Assembly (NCBI GenBank): GCA_001897515.1
Contig: MKTA01000032.1
Coordinates: forward strand, 110,502-174,501
Direction: 5' to 3'
From: Bacteroidetes bacterium 41-46
GTDB lineage: Bacteria; Bacteroidota; Bacteroidia; Bacteroidales; UBA932
DNA length: 64,000 nt
Position 1 is the first letter of the stretch; each line of letters starts with the position of its first letter. The position numbers were made by a program, and so were the translations under genes. Under the pieces are notes generated by a model. It made no database searches. It had not been told where the DNA came from and saw nothing but the letters and a program-made list of their open reading frames with translations. Below, piece after piece: positions 45,218 through 54,842 of the stretch.

Positions 45218-47350
45218 TTAGTTATTAAGTAATGTATATCCTCTTGGCTCAATTTCTATTGTGATTTTATTTGAATCAGCAGATATGATTTTACCAGTTC
45301 TAGATTTAAGTGACGAAATATCTGTATCTATGGGAATATTTAAATCTAATTTCAATGGTTTGTCAGATTTGTTCAAAGCTATTATAACTATCTGTCCCAT
45401 ATAAACTCTCATATATGCAATTATATCATTATCTGATACTAATGGAATGAAATCTCCATAAATTAAAGGCATAGATGAACTTCTATACTTCGCAAGCTTA
45501 ATAAAGTTATCTAAAACGGCTCTCTCTCTCTCTGAATATTCTTCAAATCTCATCCATCGGCGGTTATCCGGATCGTTTGCACCCGGCTCACCATATTCAT
45601 CTCCATAGTATATAGTTGGAATGCCAGGTATTGTTAATATAAACGCATGAAGAACTGACAAATAATCATAAGCCTCAGATCTGCCAAAACCAATTTCTCT
45701 TTTCCAGCCTGCTTTTTTCCAGTCTTCATCAACCAAAAGATCACCTCCTGCCAATGAAACAAATCTGGGTCTGTCATGATTCCCGGTTATATATCCCATT
45801 AGATTGTGATAGCCATAAGTACTCAGGCTCTCCTCAAGTGTCTTCATTACGCTGGCGAATGATCCGTCAGAATTAATAATACTCCAAATGAATGAATCAT
45901 AAACATTGAAGTCAAATTGTCCGTCTAGCATCCCGTTTCTCACATATGAATTAATAAGTGATGGGGATCCATATGTTTCACCTATTTGATAAATAGATTT
46001 CCCCGGTCTTGACTCTTTAATTTTTTTTGTTAAACTCCTCCAGAAAACTTCCGGTATATGTTTAGTTGCATCGTGTCTGAATCCATCAAATTCAAAATTT
46101 GTTATCCAGAACAGAGCTGAATCTGTCATTGGTTCATATACCTCTTTACGCTCTAGATCAAGAGAGGGAATATGCTTGTCAAACCAAGTAGTTAATCTGA
46201 ATTCATCCCATAACTCAAAGTTAGGTCTGCCATCAGGTGTTACAGGAGAGGTTGTCCACTCAGGATTTGCTTTTAGTGTGGGGCTATCAATATGCATATG
46301 GTTTGCAACATAATCAAGGATAACATTGATATCCCGGGAGTGAGCTTCAAATAGAAGTTCCTTTAGAACCTCTTCATTGCCGAATCTTTTGTCAATTTTT
46401 GTTAAATAAATAGGCCAATAACCGTGATATCCGCTGAATTTGGTTACTGGGTCTTCAAACTGACCCCAGGCATCTAATGGATTTTGGGTAATTGGTGAAA
46501 TCCATATAGTGTTAATACCTAAATTATTGAAGAATCCAGATTTTATCTTTTCAATAATACCCTCTAAGTCTCCTCCGTAATAATCAACTTTTGGAAGAAC
46601 ATCCGGACTATTTAACTTCATTGTATTGTAAGGATTCCCGTCTCTGAATCTGTCAATCATTAGAGAATACATAATCTGTGAATGTTTATCATCTCTTTTA
46701 AGGTATGAAGCAGATTCAATAACTCGCCCATTATTCAATGGTATTAAGATATCGTTACCTTGTGTTGAGGAATTAGCAGAGTATAGCCTTAAATATGATC
46801 GCTCAAATTTTTTCGCATTTGAAGGAATCTCAATATTCAACACAACTTTTCCATAATGATGTGACTTGTCTCTTTTTTCCTCAATATGGAATGGGTCAAC
46901 CAGAGTGTTTTGCCATAGTACAATATATTCTGGAGATTTTCCATAAATTTCCGCTGCAATCTTTTCCCCTTTTATTCCGCTACTTACTGCTATTACAGGC
47001 TCTGTATTGGATTCTCTGTTAATATTTCTGTAGTCTAGTACTACAAGACTTCCTTTTTCTCCGGATGAACTGATTGAAATTACATTTATTCTCTTTGTCT
47101 CTGGTAGCGTAATTACTCTTAATGTATCAAAATTACTATTATACTTAGAGATTCCAAGAGTTAATGAATTAATAGAGTCAATACAGTCAAGAGAGGGGAA
47201 GTAATCTCTGATAAGAATTATTGTAGTATCTGCAGTAATTTTTACTGGTTGAGCAGCTTCAAATTCTTCAAATTTATTGCTGCTTTGACTATTAATGCAT
47301 GAAATCAATAAATATGGGATAATAAAAAGTGCTATTTTCAAATTATTCAT
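45218..47350 (-). CDS. GH13 alpha-amylase-family lipoprotein with N-terminal accessory domain
   Basis: A 710-residue lipoprotein (ISC, Cys 18). Residues 25-220 form a beta-rich accessory domain, probably carbohydrate binding or Ig-like. The barrel starts SQIMYSLMIDRFRDGNP; conserved regions are LDYVANHMH, FRHDATKH (nucleophile), IGETYG (acid Glu) and ITGNHDRPR. The IWISPI and YYGGDLEGI motifs resemble cyclomaltodextrinase/pullulanase-like members. Its start overlaps the stop of the preceding GH13 gene by 4 bases, so the enzymes are translationally linked. Confidence 0.9.
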   Translation of the reverse strand: MNNLKIALFIIPYLLISCINSQSSNKFEEFEAAQPVKITADTTIILIRDYFPSLDCIDSINSLTLGISKYNSNFDTLRVITLPETKRINVISISSSGEKGSLVVLDYRNINRESNTEPVIAVSSGIKGEKIAAEIYGKSPEYIVLWQNTLVDPFHIEEKRDKSHHYGKVVLNIEIPSNAKKFERSYLRLYSANSSTQGNDILIPLNNGRVIESASYLKRDDKHSQIMYSLMIDRFRDGNPYNTMKLNSPDVLPKVDYYGGDLEGIIEKIKSGFFNNLGINTIWISPITQNPLDAWGQFEDPVTKFSGYHGYWPIYLTKIDKRFGNEEVLKELLFEAHSRDINVILDYVANHMHIDSPTLKANPEWTTSPVTPDGRPNFELWDEFRLTTWFDKHIPSLDLERKEVYEPMTDSALFWITNFEFDGFRHDATKHIPEVFWRSLTKKIKESRPGKSIYQIGETYGSPSLINSYVRNGMLDGQFDFNVYDSFIWSIINSDGSFASVMKTLEESLSTYGYHNLMGYITGNHDRPRFVSLAGGDLLVDEDWKKAGWKREIGFGRSEAYDYLSVLHAFILTIPGIPTIYYGDEYGEPGANDPDNRRWMRFEEYSERERAVLDNFIKLAKYRSSSMPLIYGDFIPLVSDNDIIAYMRVYMGQIVIIALNKSDKPLKLDLNIPIDTDISSLKSRTGKIISADSNKITIEIEPRGYTLLNN

Positions 47351-49011
47351 AATTCAAATATTATAGTGGAATAAGGAGGCATCGTAACGGAGTAAGTTGT
47401 AGAGTTAATTTTTGTATAGTTCACCTTTCCCATATCTGCAATTGGTTTATTGATGGGCTCACTGATTGCGATTGTTGATATGTTTGGAGACACATTGTGA
47501 ATGACCATTAATTTTTCCCCCTGATATTCCCTGAAAAAAACCATAAAATTTTTCTCATATGTTTCAAAATATGAGTTTGGATAAGATATGGAACCTTGGG
47601 CTAAAGATGGATAAGTGTTCCTGAGTTTAATAAATTTCTCATATACCCTGTAAATTGAATTCAAATCTTTCTTCTGAATTTCAAGTGGTTTTACTAAGTT
47701 ATCTGTGGAGTACATTGGGGTTCTCCATGTTGTTCTGTAATTGTCTGATGTTAATACATCCCATAAGAATGGCTCTCTTACATTCTCATCTCCGCCTGTC
47801 TTCATACCTAACATTCCAATCTCCTCACCGTAGTATAAATATGGAGATCCAGAAATTGTGAGTAATACTGCTGCCGCTATTTTTGCTTTGGCCGGGTCTC
47901 CTCCCAACCTTGAAAGAGTTCTGTCTTCATCATGATTTGAAAGCTTTGTTGCATTTATAGCATCTGATCTGTTTGCTTTAAAGCTGGATTCCATCTCAAT
48001 GATGTCTTTTGGGAACCATTTTGCATGTGAATTTTCTATAACATATATCAATTTATACCAAGCATCAAAATTGAACATAGAAGGTAATCCTTTGTAGTAA
48101 GGAGAAACATCCTTATAATTTCCGCTAAGATTCTCTCCAACCATATATAGGTCATCCTTCTCCCTCTTCAAAGCGTTGAAAAATTTTCCAAGAAATATTG
48201 GATTCTCATCTGAAGTTTCGTTTTGGTAAATATGTTTAACAGCATCCAGACGAAATCCTGCCACACCTTTTGAAAGCCAGAATTTTGATATTTCAATCAT
48301 ATTCTTAAACGGTTCTGAGTTTTCACAAGTGTCAGACAGCCCATAATTTATCTCTGGCATCCAATCGGAAAACATACCCATATACTTGTAATCCGTCGTT
48401 CCTGATGGAACATTATGCCAATGTCCAGAATAATAATAATTCGTCATTGGAATATTCCCCGATGCTATAGAACTCTCAATCTCTGTTGACTTAGCAAAAA
48501 GAAAGAAATCTCTAAATTGATTATTTTCAGATTTAATTGCCTCTAAAAACCATGGGTGGTTTTTAGAAGTGTGGTTTATGACTAAATCCAGGATTACTTT
48601 AATTCCCAAAGAGTTCGCTTTGGCAATCATAGCATCAAAATCTGTTATTGTTCCATACTCTGATTTAACAGACATATAGTCATCCACATCATATCCATGA
48701 TATGAGGGCGATGGATGGATAGGTGTCAGCCATATTCCTGCTATTCCTAATTGATGAAGATACTCTAGTTTTGCTGTTATACCTCTCAAATCGCCAATAC
48801 CATCACCATTACTATCGGCAAAAGACCTAACGAAAATTTGATAAAAAATATCACCTCTTTTTACACCATCCCATTGTCTGGCATCATATTGAGAAATATC
48901 ATCTCTAATATCAGTTGGAGGTTTAGGATTTGGGTTCGGAGCGGGTTTATCATCTTTCGTACAAGAAGCCAAAAGAAGTATAATAATAAGATAATAATGG
49001 AGTATTTTCAT
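47347..49011 (-). CDS. GH13 alpha-amylase/alpha-glucosidase-type lipoprotein
   Basis: A 554-residue lipoprotein (LASC, Cys 17) with a Pro-rich linker (PAPNPNPKPP) tethering the catalytic domain. The barrel has FADSNGDGIGDLRGI, a calcium-site loop found in alpha-amylases and oligo-1,6-glucosidases, then LDLVINHTS, FRLDAVKH (nucleophile), VGENLSG (acid Glu) and SNHDEDR. The start is the ATG giving MKILHYY; a longer frame would run through the terminator hairpin upstream. First gene after the susE terminator, so it depends on read-through or its own promoter. Confidence 0.9.
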   Translation of the reverse strand: MKILHYYLIIILLLASCTKDDKPAPNPNPKPPTDIRDDISQYDARQWDGVKRGDIFYQIFVRSFADSNGDGIGDLRGITAKLEYLHQLGIAGIWLTPIHPSPSYHGYDVDDYMSVKSEYGTITDFDAMIAKANSLGIKVILDLVINHTSKNHPWFLEAIKSENNQFRDFFLFAKSTEIESSIASGNIPMTNYYYSGHWHNVPSGTTDYKYMGMFSDWMPEINYGLSDTCENSEPFKNMIEISKFWLSKGVAGFRLDAVKHIYQNETSDENPIFLGKFFNALKREKDDLYMVGENLSGNYKDVSPYYKGLPSMFNFDAWYKLIYVIENSHAKWFPKDIIEMESSFKANRSDAINATKLSNHDEDRTLSRLGGDPAKAKIAAAVLLTISGSPYLYYGEEIGMLGMKTGGDENVREPFLWDVLTSDNYRTTWRTPMYSTDNLVKPLEIQKKDLNSIYRVYEKFIKLRNTYPSLAQGSISYPNSYFETYEKNFMVFFREYQGEKLMVIHNVSPNISTIAISEPINKPIADMGKVNYTKINSTTYSVTMPPYSTIIFEL

Positions 49012-49025
49012 CTTCAAATTTTTAT

Positions 49026-49067
49026 AAAAAAGTGGGGAGCAATCTATATCATGATCTCTCCCCACTT
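49026..49067 (-). terminator. Intrinsic terminator between susE and the GH13 genes
   Basis: On the minus strand AAGTGGGGAG pairs with CTCCCCACTT across an 18-base loop and is followed by five T. It lies 16 bases after the susE stop and 15 bases before the first GH13 gene, so it would reduce transcription of the enzymes relative to the uptake proteins. Confidence 0.88.
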
Positions 49068-49082
49068 GTCAAATTCAAATTA

Positions 49083-50174
49083 CTACTCAACAGGAGTAAT
49101 TTCAAAAGTAGGAACAACCTTATTTAAATTGAATACAACTTTATATGTTCCAGCAGTTACCGGTATGTTTTCACCCCCCTGCTTAAGCTGATCAGGATTC
49201 ATGCCTTCATCAGATTTATAAGGTCCCCAATTTAACCCCCAATCATCATCTGCACGGAACTTAACCTCTCCGTCAGTTAAAGTTACTGTAGCTTCAAATT
49301 TGTTTGTGCTTGTATTGAACAGAAGCTCAACATCAGGACTGCCCCAACCACTAGGGGTTGCACTACCGACTAGACCTATTCTTGATATTGTCTTTACTCT
49401 CTCTAGTGTTCTGTTATTCTGATCTCTGTTGTCAAGTTTCAAATACATAATTAAACCATCAAAAAGTGTGATGTTTCCACCAGGTTCAACTTTTATCTTG
49501 TTATTTACTACAGCCACATCATTAGTGCCAATATCATCTCCGTTCCAGCCTCCTGTATATGTAATTTTGAAGCCATCCTGGGCTTTACCGTTGAATGCAA
49601 CCCAACCCTCATAGAAATCACCATCTTCGTTTATGTCATAAAGGAATTGCGATTTTGAGTGATTCCAGTCGCAGTAACCACCAACAATCCAGACTTTTGG
49701 ATATTCCTTCTCTGCTGGTTTAAATGTAGTTACATTGAATTTTACAGAATTTGAAACAATCGGAGAAATTTGATCTACAATTTGAGATTTTACTCTCATC
49801 TGAATAGAAGCAGTTGTTCCAAGGACAACTCCCAGTTTCTCTAAAGCACTTTGCAACTCTAATTGCTTAACAACAAGTCTGTTTGTAGACACTGAACCAA
49901 TTACTCTAAGTTTTGAGAAATTATCACCGTCCAATCCGATTTCTATTGTGTAATTAATTGCTGCGTCAAATCCAAATGAGCTTGGGCTCCACGTAAATGC
50001 AGGAAGATCGTTTCCCTTTGATGCGTCAGTCAACACAATAGCAGCGGGAGTAGAAAGAACCCCTGAGACCGCGTCTGCAGGATTGAACACCACGTTTAGG
50101 CTTTCATCTTTGGTACAAGATACCATTAACAGCATCAAAGCCAATATTGAGAATGTATATTTAATTATTTTCAT
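49083..50174 (-). CDS. susE: SusE/SusF-like outer-membrane starch-binding lipoprotein
   Basis: A 363-residue lipoprotein (VSC, Cys 20). An N-terminal SusE-type Ig domain (about 25-150; FTWSPSSFGFDAAINYTIEI) is followed by two carbohydrate-binding modules, beginning near VWIVGGYCDWNH (about 160) and ISRIGLVGSATPSGWG (about 265), both rich in Trp as in starch-binding CBMs. It would hold alpha-glucan at the cell surface near SusCD. It lies 6 bases after susD. Confidence 0.88.
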   Translation of the reverse strand: MKIIKYTFSILALMLLMVSCTKDESLNVVFNPADAVSGVLSTPAAIVLTDASKGNDLPAFTWSPSSFGFDAAINYTIEIGLDGDNFSKLRVIGSVSTNRLVVKQLELQSALEKLGVVLGTTASIQMRVKSQIVDQISPIVSNSVKFNVTTFKPAEKEYPKVWIVGGYCDWNHSKSQFLYDINEDGDFYEGWVAFNGKAQDGFKITYTGGWNGDDIGTNDVAVVNNKIKVEPGGNITLFDGLIMYLKLDNRDQNNRTLERVKTISRIGLVGSATPSGWGSPDVELLFNTSTNKFEATVTLTDGEVKFRADDDWGLNWGPYKSDEGMNPDQLKQGGENIPVTAGTYKVVFNLNKVVPTFEITPVE

Positions 50175-50180
50175 AACCTT

Positions 50181-51806
50181 TTAATTTTGATATCCTGTGT
50201 TTTGCACCAAGTTGGGATTAGCCATCAAATCTGCAACTGGTATAGGGAATAGATTATATTTTGCATCAATTGAAACCCCGGATGGTTGTCCCCCCTTCAT
50301 TGGCCATAAGTATGCTGATCCAGTATACATGTTAAATCTAATAAGATCAGAGCGTCTAGTCCCTTCCCAATAAAGTTCGCGTGACCTCTCATCAATTATG
50401 AAATTTAAATTCATAGTGCTTATATCACCGGAATCATTACCATAAGCTCTTCTTCTCAATTGATTTACATACCCAAGTGCTTCACCTGTTGAAGATCCTG
50501 ACCCTCCTCTTACAACTGCTTCAGCAAGCATTAAATATGCATCAGCAAGTCTAAAATATGGAAAATCTGTATCAGGGAAATCATTGTGAGCACCTTTGCC
50601 TCCTGTTGATGTTTTGTTAGTAAACTTAAATACTGACCAACCTTGTGTTGTAAATGTATTAAGAGGGTTTGTTATCTCCTTGCTTCTGCCTTTTTTGAAG
50701 AAAATTGCTCTTTTATCCGAACTAAGTGGATAATCTCCTGTTACATCTGTATATGAGAATTTGTCAATAAGTTTCTCAGTAGCTCTGTTTCCATCCCAAG
50801 CCTGTTGAGTCCCATTGTCCACAATGTCTTTCTCGCTTCCAGATCTTGATGAAGCAACTAAATAAGTCATTCCACCCCAAGTCTGAATTTTATTCCCATC
50901 AAAAATAATTGAAAAAATAATCTCATTTTTTGCAGCAGAAGTATTATTATCAGCCATAAATAAGTGACTATACTCCGGAGCTAAAGTGTATCCACCACCA
51001 ATAACTCTTTTAGAGTAAGTAATAACCTCTGTCCATTTAGCTGTTCCGGTATATATTTCTGCATTAAGATAAAGTCTGGCCAATAGAAACCAAACAGCTC
51101 CTTGATCAGCTCGCCCATACTCATTTGTTCTTGGTGCTGCAATTTTAGACTCAATATCTAAAAGTTCACTTTCAATATACTCAAACAAAGCAACTCTCCC
51201 AATTTGTTCTGGCATATAACTGCCAATAGGATGCTCTTCTGTAATGAACGGAGGATTACCATATGTATCAATTAGAATTGTATAAGCTAAGGCTCTCATG
51301 AACCTTGCCTCTAACCTGTATTTTTCAACTTCGGCTTTAATTGCGGTATGTCCTCTCTGATCAAGTTTTTCACTAGTCGTCTGCTTAAGATACTCGTTAG
51401 CTAGAGCTACAATAAACATTGACCTGTAATAAACTCCGTCAATTGACTCATTTTTGATATCGCTCCAGGTGTTATTATTAAGTTCTGGCACCCATGAATC
51501 ATTACCCCATCCGTTTTTACACTCATCAGTAGTAACAACTTGTAGGTTCCAGAGACTCCTTAGAAATTGAGAGTTACCTGGATCTAAACCGGTAATGTCA
51601 GTACTCCCGGCACCGTCTTGTCCGGATACAGCCATTACAGAATATATTTTTGCAAGCCCCTGCAGATATGCTGCCTGGTCTGCATATGCCTTGTCAACCG
51701 TAAAAGTTTTATCATCCAAAGGCCTAGTGTCAAGATCTTTTAGACACGATGTAGCCAGGATTGAAATTGACAAAACTGTCGCTATAATATTAATTTTTTT
51801 CATCAT
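50181..51806 (-). CDS. susD: SusD/RagB-type glycan-binding outer-membrane lipoprotein
   Basis: A 541-residue SusD-family protein with lipobox ATSC (Cys 21) and the N-terminal CLKDLDTRPLDD segment. TPR-like helices (YRLEARFMRALAYTILIDTYGNPPF; QGAVWFLLARLYLNAEIY) and the C-terminal FPYFRLADAYLMLAEAVVRG and RSRELYWEGTRRSDLIRF blocks are all typical. It is the lid of the SusC barrel and binds the glycan. Ten bases separate it from susC. Starch as ligand is inferred from the locus. Confidence 0.94.
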   Translation of the reverse strand: MMKKINIIATVLSISILATSCLKDLDTRPLDDKTFTVDKAYADQAAYLQGLAKIYSVMAVSGQDGAGSTDITGLDPGNSQFLRSLWNLQVVTTDECKNGWGNDSWVPELNNNTWSDIKNESIDGVYYRSMFIVALANEYLKQTTSEKLDQRGHTAIKAEVEKYRLEARFMRALAYTILIDTYGNPPFITEEHPIGSYMPEQIGRVALFEYIESELLDIESKIAAPRTNEYGRADQGAVWFLLARLYLNAEIYTGTAKWTEVITYSKRVIGGGYTLAPEYSHLFMADNNTSAAKNEIIFSIIFDGNKIQTWGGMTYLVASSRSGSEKDIVDNGTQQAWDGNRATEKLIDKFSYTDVTGDYPLSSDKRAIFFKKGRSKEITNPLNTFTTQGWSVFKFTNKTSTGGKGAHNDFPDTDFPYFRLADAYLMLAEAVVRGGSGSSTGEALGYVNQLRRRAYGNDSGDISTMNLNFIIDERSRELYWEGTRRSDLIRFNMYTGSAYLWPMKGGQPSGVSIDAKYNLFPIPVADLMANPNLVQNTGYQN

Positions 51807-51816
51807 AAGTCGTGCT

Positions 51817-54813
51817 TTAGAAAGTTAAATTCAATCCTAATGTATATATGCGAGGTCTTGGCCATATGTTATTATCAATACCCCACCCCTCAGGGTCAAG
51901 TCCTGAATACTTAGTTATTACAAATACATTTTGTACAGAGAAGGCTAGTCTCCCTTTTATTGAAGATTTGAACAGTTTGTTGAAGTTGTATCCAAGAGTA
52001 ATATTGTCCATTTTGAGGAATGATGCATCTTCAATAAAATAATCTGACTTAATTTGCTGAGGAGAGTTGCTTCTTATGAAACCTGTTCTATTTACTACAT
52101 CAACCATATTTGTTAGGAATCCCTGATTTGAAAAATTATAGGTAGTAGAGTTACCAGCAGCAAAGTCATTGAACATATAATTCCCAATATTTGCTCTTAA
52201 GTTAAAACCAAGATCAAAATCTTTCATTGTGAACATGTTGCTTAATCCAAAATAGTATTTTGGTGCAGGGCTATAATCTGTCAGATATCTGTCGGCTTCA
52301 GTAATTTGCCCATCCTTGTTCATGTCAACTACTAAATTCTGAATTGGTTTACCATTCAAGTCATAAACCTGCTTGTATGTGTAAAATGTATTTGGTGCTT
52401 TTCCGACACTATGCATTTGAATAGTACCACCTGTTCCAGAAGAGACGCCTCCTGTCGGAATTCCTAAGTAATCCGGATTATTATTTGCGGTAAGCTTCGT
52501 AATAACAGTTTCGTTCCAAGTTCCGTTAACACCAATTTCCCAAACGAAGTTTGGATTGTCAATTGCGACAGCATTAATATTTAGTTCAATACCCTTATTT
52601 TCCAGATTACCTACATTTGTTACAATTCTATTTGCAAAGTTTGTTCCGGCAGCAACATCAATTTCATTTAAAAGATCATCCGTTTTTTTCATATAGGCAT
52701 CAACTGAAGCAGTAATCCTATTCTTCAGAAATCCAAAGTCCATTCCAATATTATAAGAGACAGTCTCCTCCCACTTAATATTCTCATCATATCCTGTTGG
52801 TTTCAGAAGAGGATAGAAGGTTGAACCAAACATATAGTTTGAATAAATGGTAGATTGATTGTAAAGGGCAATATACGGGTAATCATTTAAACCCAGGTCT
52901 TGTTGTCCGGTTACACCATAGCTAACTCTTAGCTTCATATCGCTAATAGTCTTAGAATTTCTAAGAAAGGACTCTTTGTTTATCTGCCATGCAAATGCAG
53001 CAGATGGGAACAGACCCCATCGTGTTTGAGGAGAGAACCTTGAAGAGGCATCATCTCTAAGAGTTAATGTTAGCAGATATCTGTCTTTAAATGTATAATT
53101 TAATCTACCATAGAATGATACAAGATAACTTTCAGTTGGATATGTTGTCTCTTTTTTAATTACAGGACTGGTATCATGATTTGAAAGCTCCTTACTGTAA
53201 TCTTTAGAGTAGAAGTGTTGCCATGAATATCCAGCCATTACATCAATTTTAGAGTCAATTGACTCTATCTCTTTGGCATAGTTTAGATAGAAATCAAGAA
53301 CAGAGTTTCGTCTTTGGTTATTCCACTCAGTTTTTCTTCCGACGCCTTTAAAATCAGCATCTTTCCAAGACTGAAACGAATTTTGACGAACTCCGTTTGT
53401 CCCTTTTCCAACTCCATAATCAAATCCCAGGTTTAAATGTGCTCTCAAATCTGGTAGAAAGTGCATTTTATAATCTAACTCAAGATTTCCAATAAATCTG
53501 TTTGATCTAGCGTTATCATATTTGTCATAGAGTAGTGAAAGTGGGTTTGTCCCGCTCAGTGTATTTGGTAACTGAGCTGTTCCCCAGTTTCTGAAACCAT
53601 TAAAAAGGTCATAGTTGATTGAACCATCACCCTTAAGATTGTAAACAGACTGTGTCGGATCATAAAATGCTGCGGCTCCTACAGCACCACCATCAGCATA
53701 ATCATTGTTATTGACTACAGCCTTGAAATTTCCAACTACCTTAAGGTGGTCATCAAAAAATGAGGGCGTAAGGTTTATACCTGCAGTAACTCTTTCATAA
53801 GTTGATGTCTTAAGTGTCCCTTTTTGATTATTATAACCTAAAGATACTCTGTATGGGATTTGAGCTAATGTACCCGATACCGAAAGATTTTGGTCTGTTG
53901 CCAAACCTAACTGATAAATTTCATTTTGCCAGTTTGTGTCATTAGTACCCATTAATGCTAATGCAGCTGCTCCGGTTGTTGTGTTTTGCGGGTATGCCTC
54001 CATCAATTTTGTTTTAAAATCGGCTGCATTCAGAGAGCTAATTGTTTTAGTATTCTGATTGATTGAGTAGGTAGAATTATAATCAATTTGGAATCTTTTA
54101 GTCCCTTTTTTTGTAGTGATAATAATTACACCATTAGACGCTCTTGCTCCATAAATAGCGGTTGCAGAAGCGTCCTTTAATACAGTAAAAGTCTCAATAT
54201 CTGAAGGATTAATTGATGCCAAGCCGTTTCTCATACCCGGTGCAGCATCATTTGATGTTGGGACTCCGTCAATAACAATAAGAGGATCGTTGCTGGCTCT
54301 TAATGAAGCTCCTCCTCTTATTCTTATTTGAGCTCCAGATCCTGGGCTGCCATCGCCTGGTGTAATCTGAACACCGGCAACCTTACCAATCAACAGCTCC
54401 TGAGGGGCAGTTATCGCGCCTCTGTTGAGCACTTCAGGTTTAATTGCAACAATAGATCCTGTTGCATCCTCTTTCCGCACTTGGCCATAACCTATTACAA
54501 CAATTTCTGAAAGAAATCTTGCATCTTCCTGAAGTTGAACAACAGTGGCCTGAGAGGCTATTATTTCCCTGGATTCAAACCCCATATATGTAAAGACAAG
54601 TATGGAATTGTTTGAACTCACATTGATAGAGAACTTGCCATCCAAATTGGTCTCAGTTCCATTTAACGTACCCTTTTCCACAACGGCCACGCCAATCAAT
54701 GGAGCGTTTTTTGAATCAACAACGGTTCCCGATAAAGAGAATCTTTGTTGAGCGAAAACATCCGTTTCTGTTATAATAAACAGAATGGATATTATCATGA
54801 TTAATCGCTTCAT
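51817..54813 (-). CDS. susC: SusC/RagA-type TonB-linked outer-membrane transporter
   Basis: A 998-residue TonB-dependent transporter. It has a signal peptide, a carboxypeptidase-regulatory-like N-terminal domain (FSLSGTVVDSKNAPLIGVAV ... GKFSINV), a plug with VVIGYGQVRKEDATGS and IRIRGGASLRASNDPLIVIDGVP, and a long beta barrel ending in the aromatic strand YTLGLNLTF. It carries no N-terminal FecR-type signalling domain. It imports maltooligosaccharides in complex with SusD. It lies 29 bases after the MFS transporter gene and belongs to the same transcript. Confidence 0.95.
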   Translation of the reverse strand: MKRLIMIISILFIITETDVFAQQRFSLSGTVVDSKNAPLIGVAVVEKGTLNGTETNLDGKFSINVSSNNSILVFTYMGFESREIIASQATVVQLQEDARFLSEIVVIGYGQVRKEDATGSIVAIKPEVLNRGAITAPQELLIGKVAGVQITPGDGSPGSGAQIRIRGGASLRASNDPLIVIDGVPTSNDAAPGMRNGLASINPSDIETFTVLKDASATAIYGARASNGVIIITTKKGTKRFQIDYNSTYSINQNTKTISSLNAADFKTKLMEAYPQNTTTGAAALALMGTNDTNWQNEIYQLGLATDQNLSVSGTLAQIPYRVSLGYNNQKGTLKTSTYERVTAGINLTPSFFDDHLKVVGNFKAVVNNNDYADGGAVGAAAFYDPTQSVYNLKGDGSINYDLFNGFRNWGTAQLPNTLSGTNPLSLLYDKYDNARSNRFIGNLELDYKMHFLPDLRAHLNLGFDYGVGKGTNGVRQNSFQSWKDADFKGVGRKTEWNNQRRNSVLDFYLNYAKEIESIDSKIDVMAGYSWQHFYSKDYSKELSNHDTSPVIKKETTYPTESYLVSFYGRLNYTFKDRYLLTLTLRDDASSRFSPQTRWGLFPSAAFAWQINKESFLRNSKTISDMKLRVSYGVTGQQDLGLNDYPYIALYNQSTIYSNYMFGSTFYPLLKPTGYDENIKWEETVSYNIGMDFGFLKNRITASVDAYMKKTDDLLNEIDVAAGTNFANRIVTNVGNLENKGIELNINAVAIDNPNFVWEIGVNGTWNETVITKLTANNNPDYLGIPTGGVSSGTGGTIQMHSVGKAPNTFYTYKQVYDLNGKPIQNLVVDMNKDGQITEADRYLTDYSPAPKYYFGLSNMFTMKDFDLGFNLRANIGNYMFNDFAAGNSTTYNFSNQGFLTNMVDVVNRTGFIRSNSPQQIKSDYFIEDASFLKMDNITLGYNFNKLFKSSIKGRLAFSVQNVFVITKYSGLDPEGWGIDNNIWPRPRIYTLGLNLTF

Positions 54814-54842
54814 AAATTTTAGTTTAAGAAATTAATAATTGG

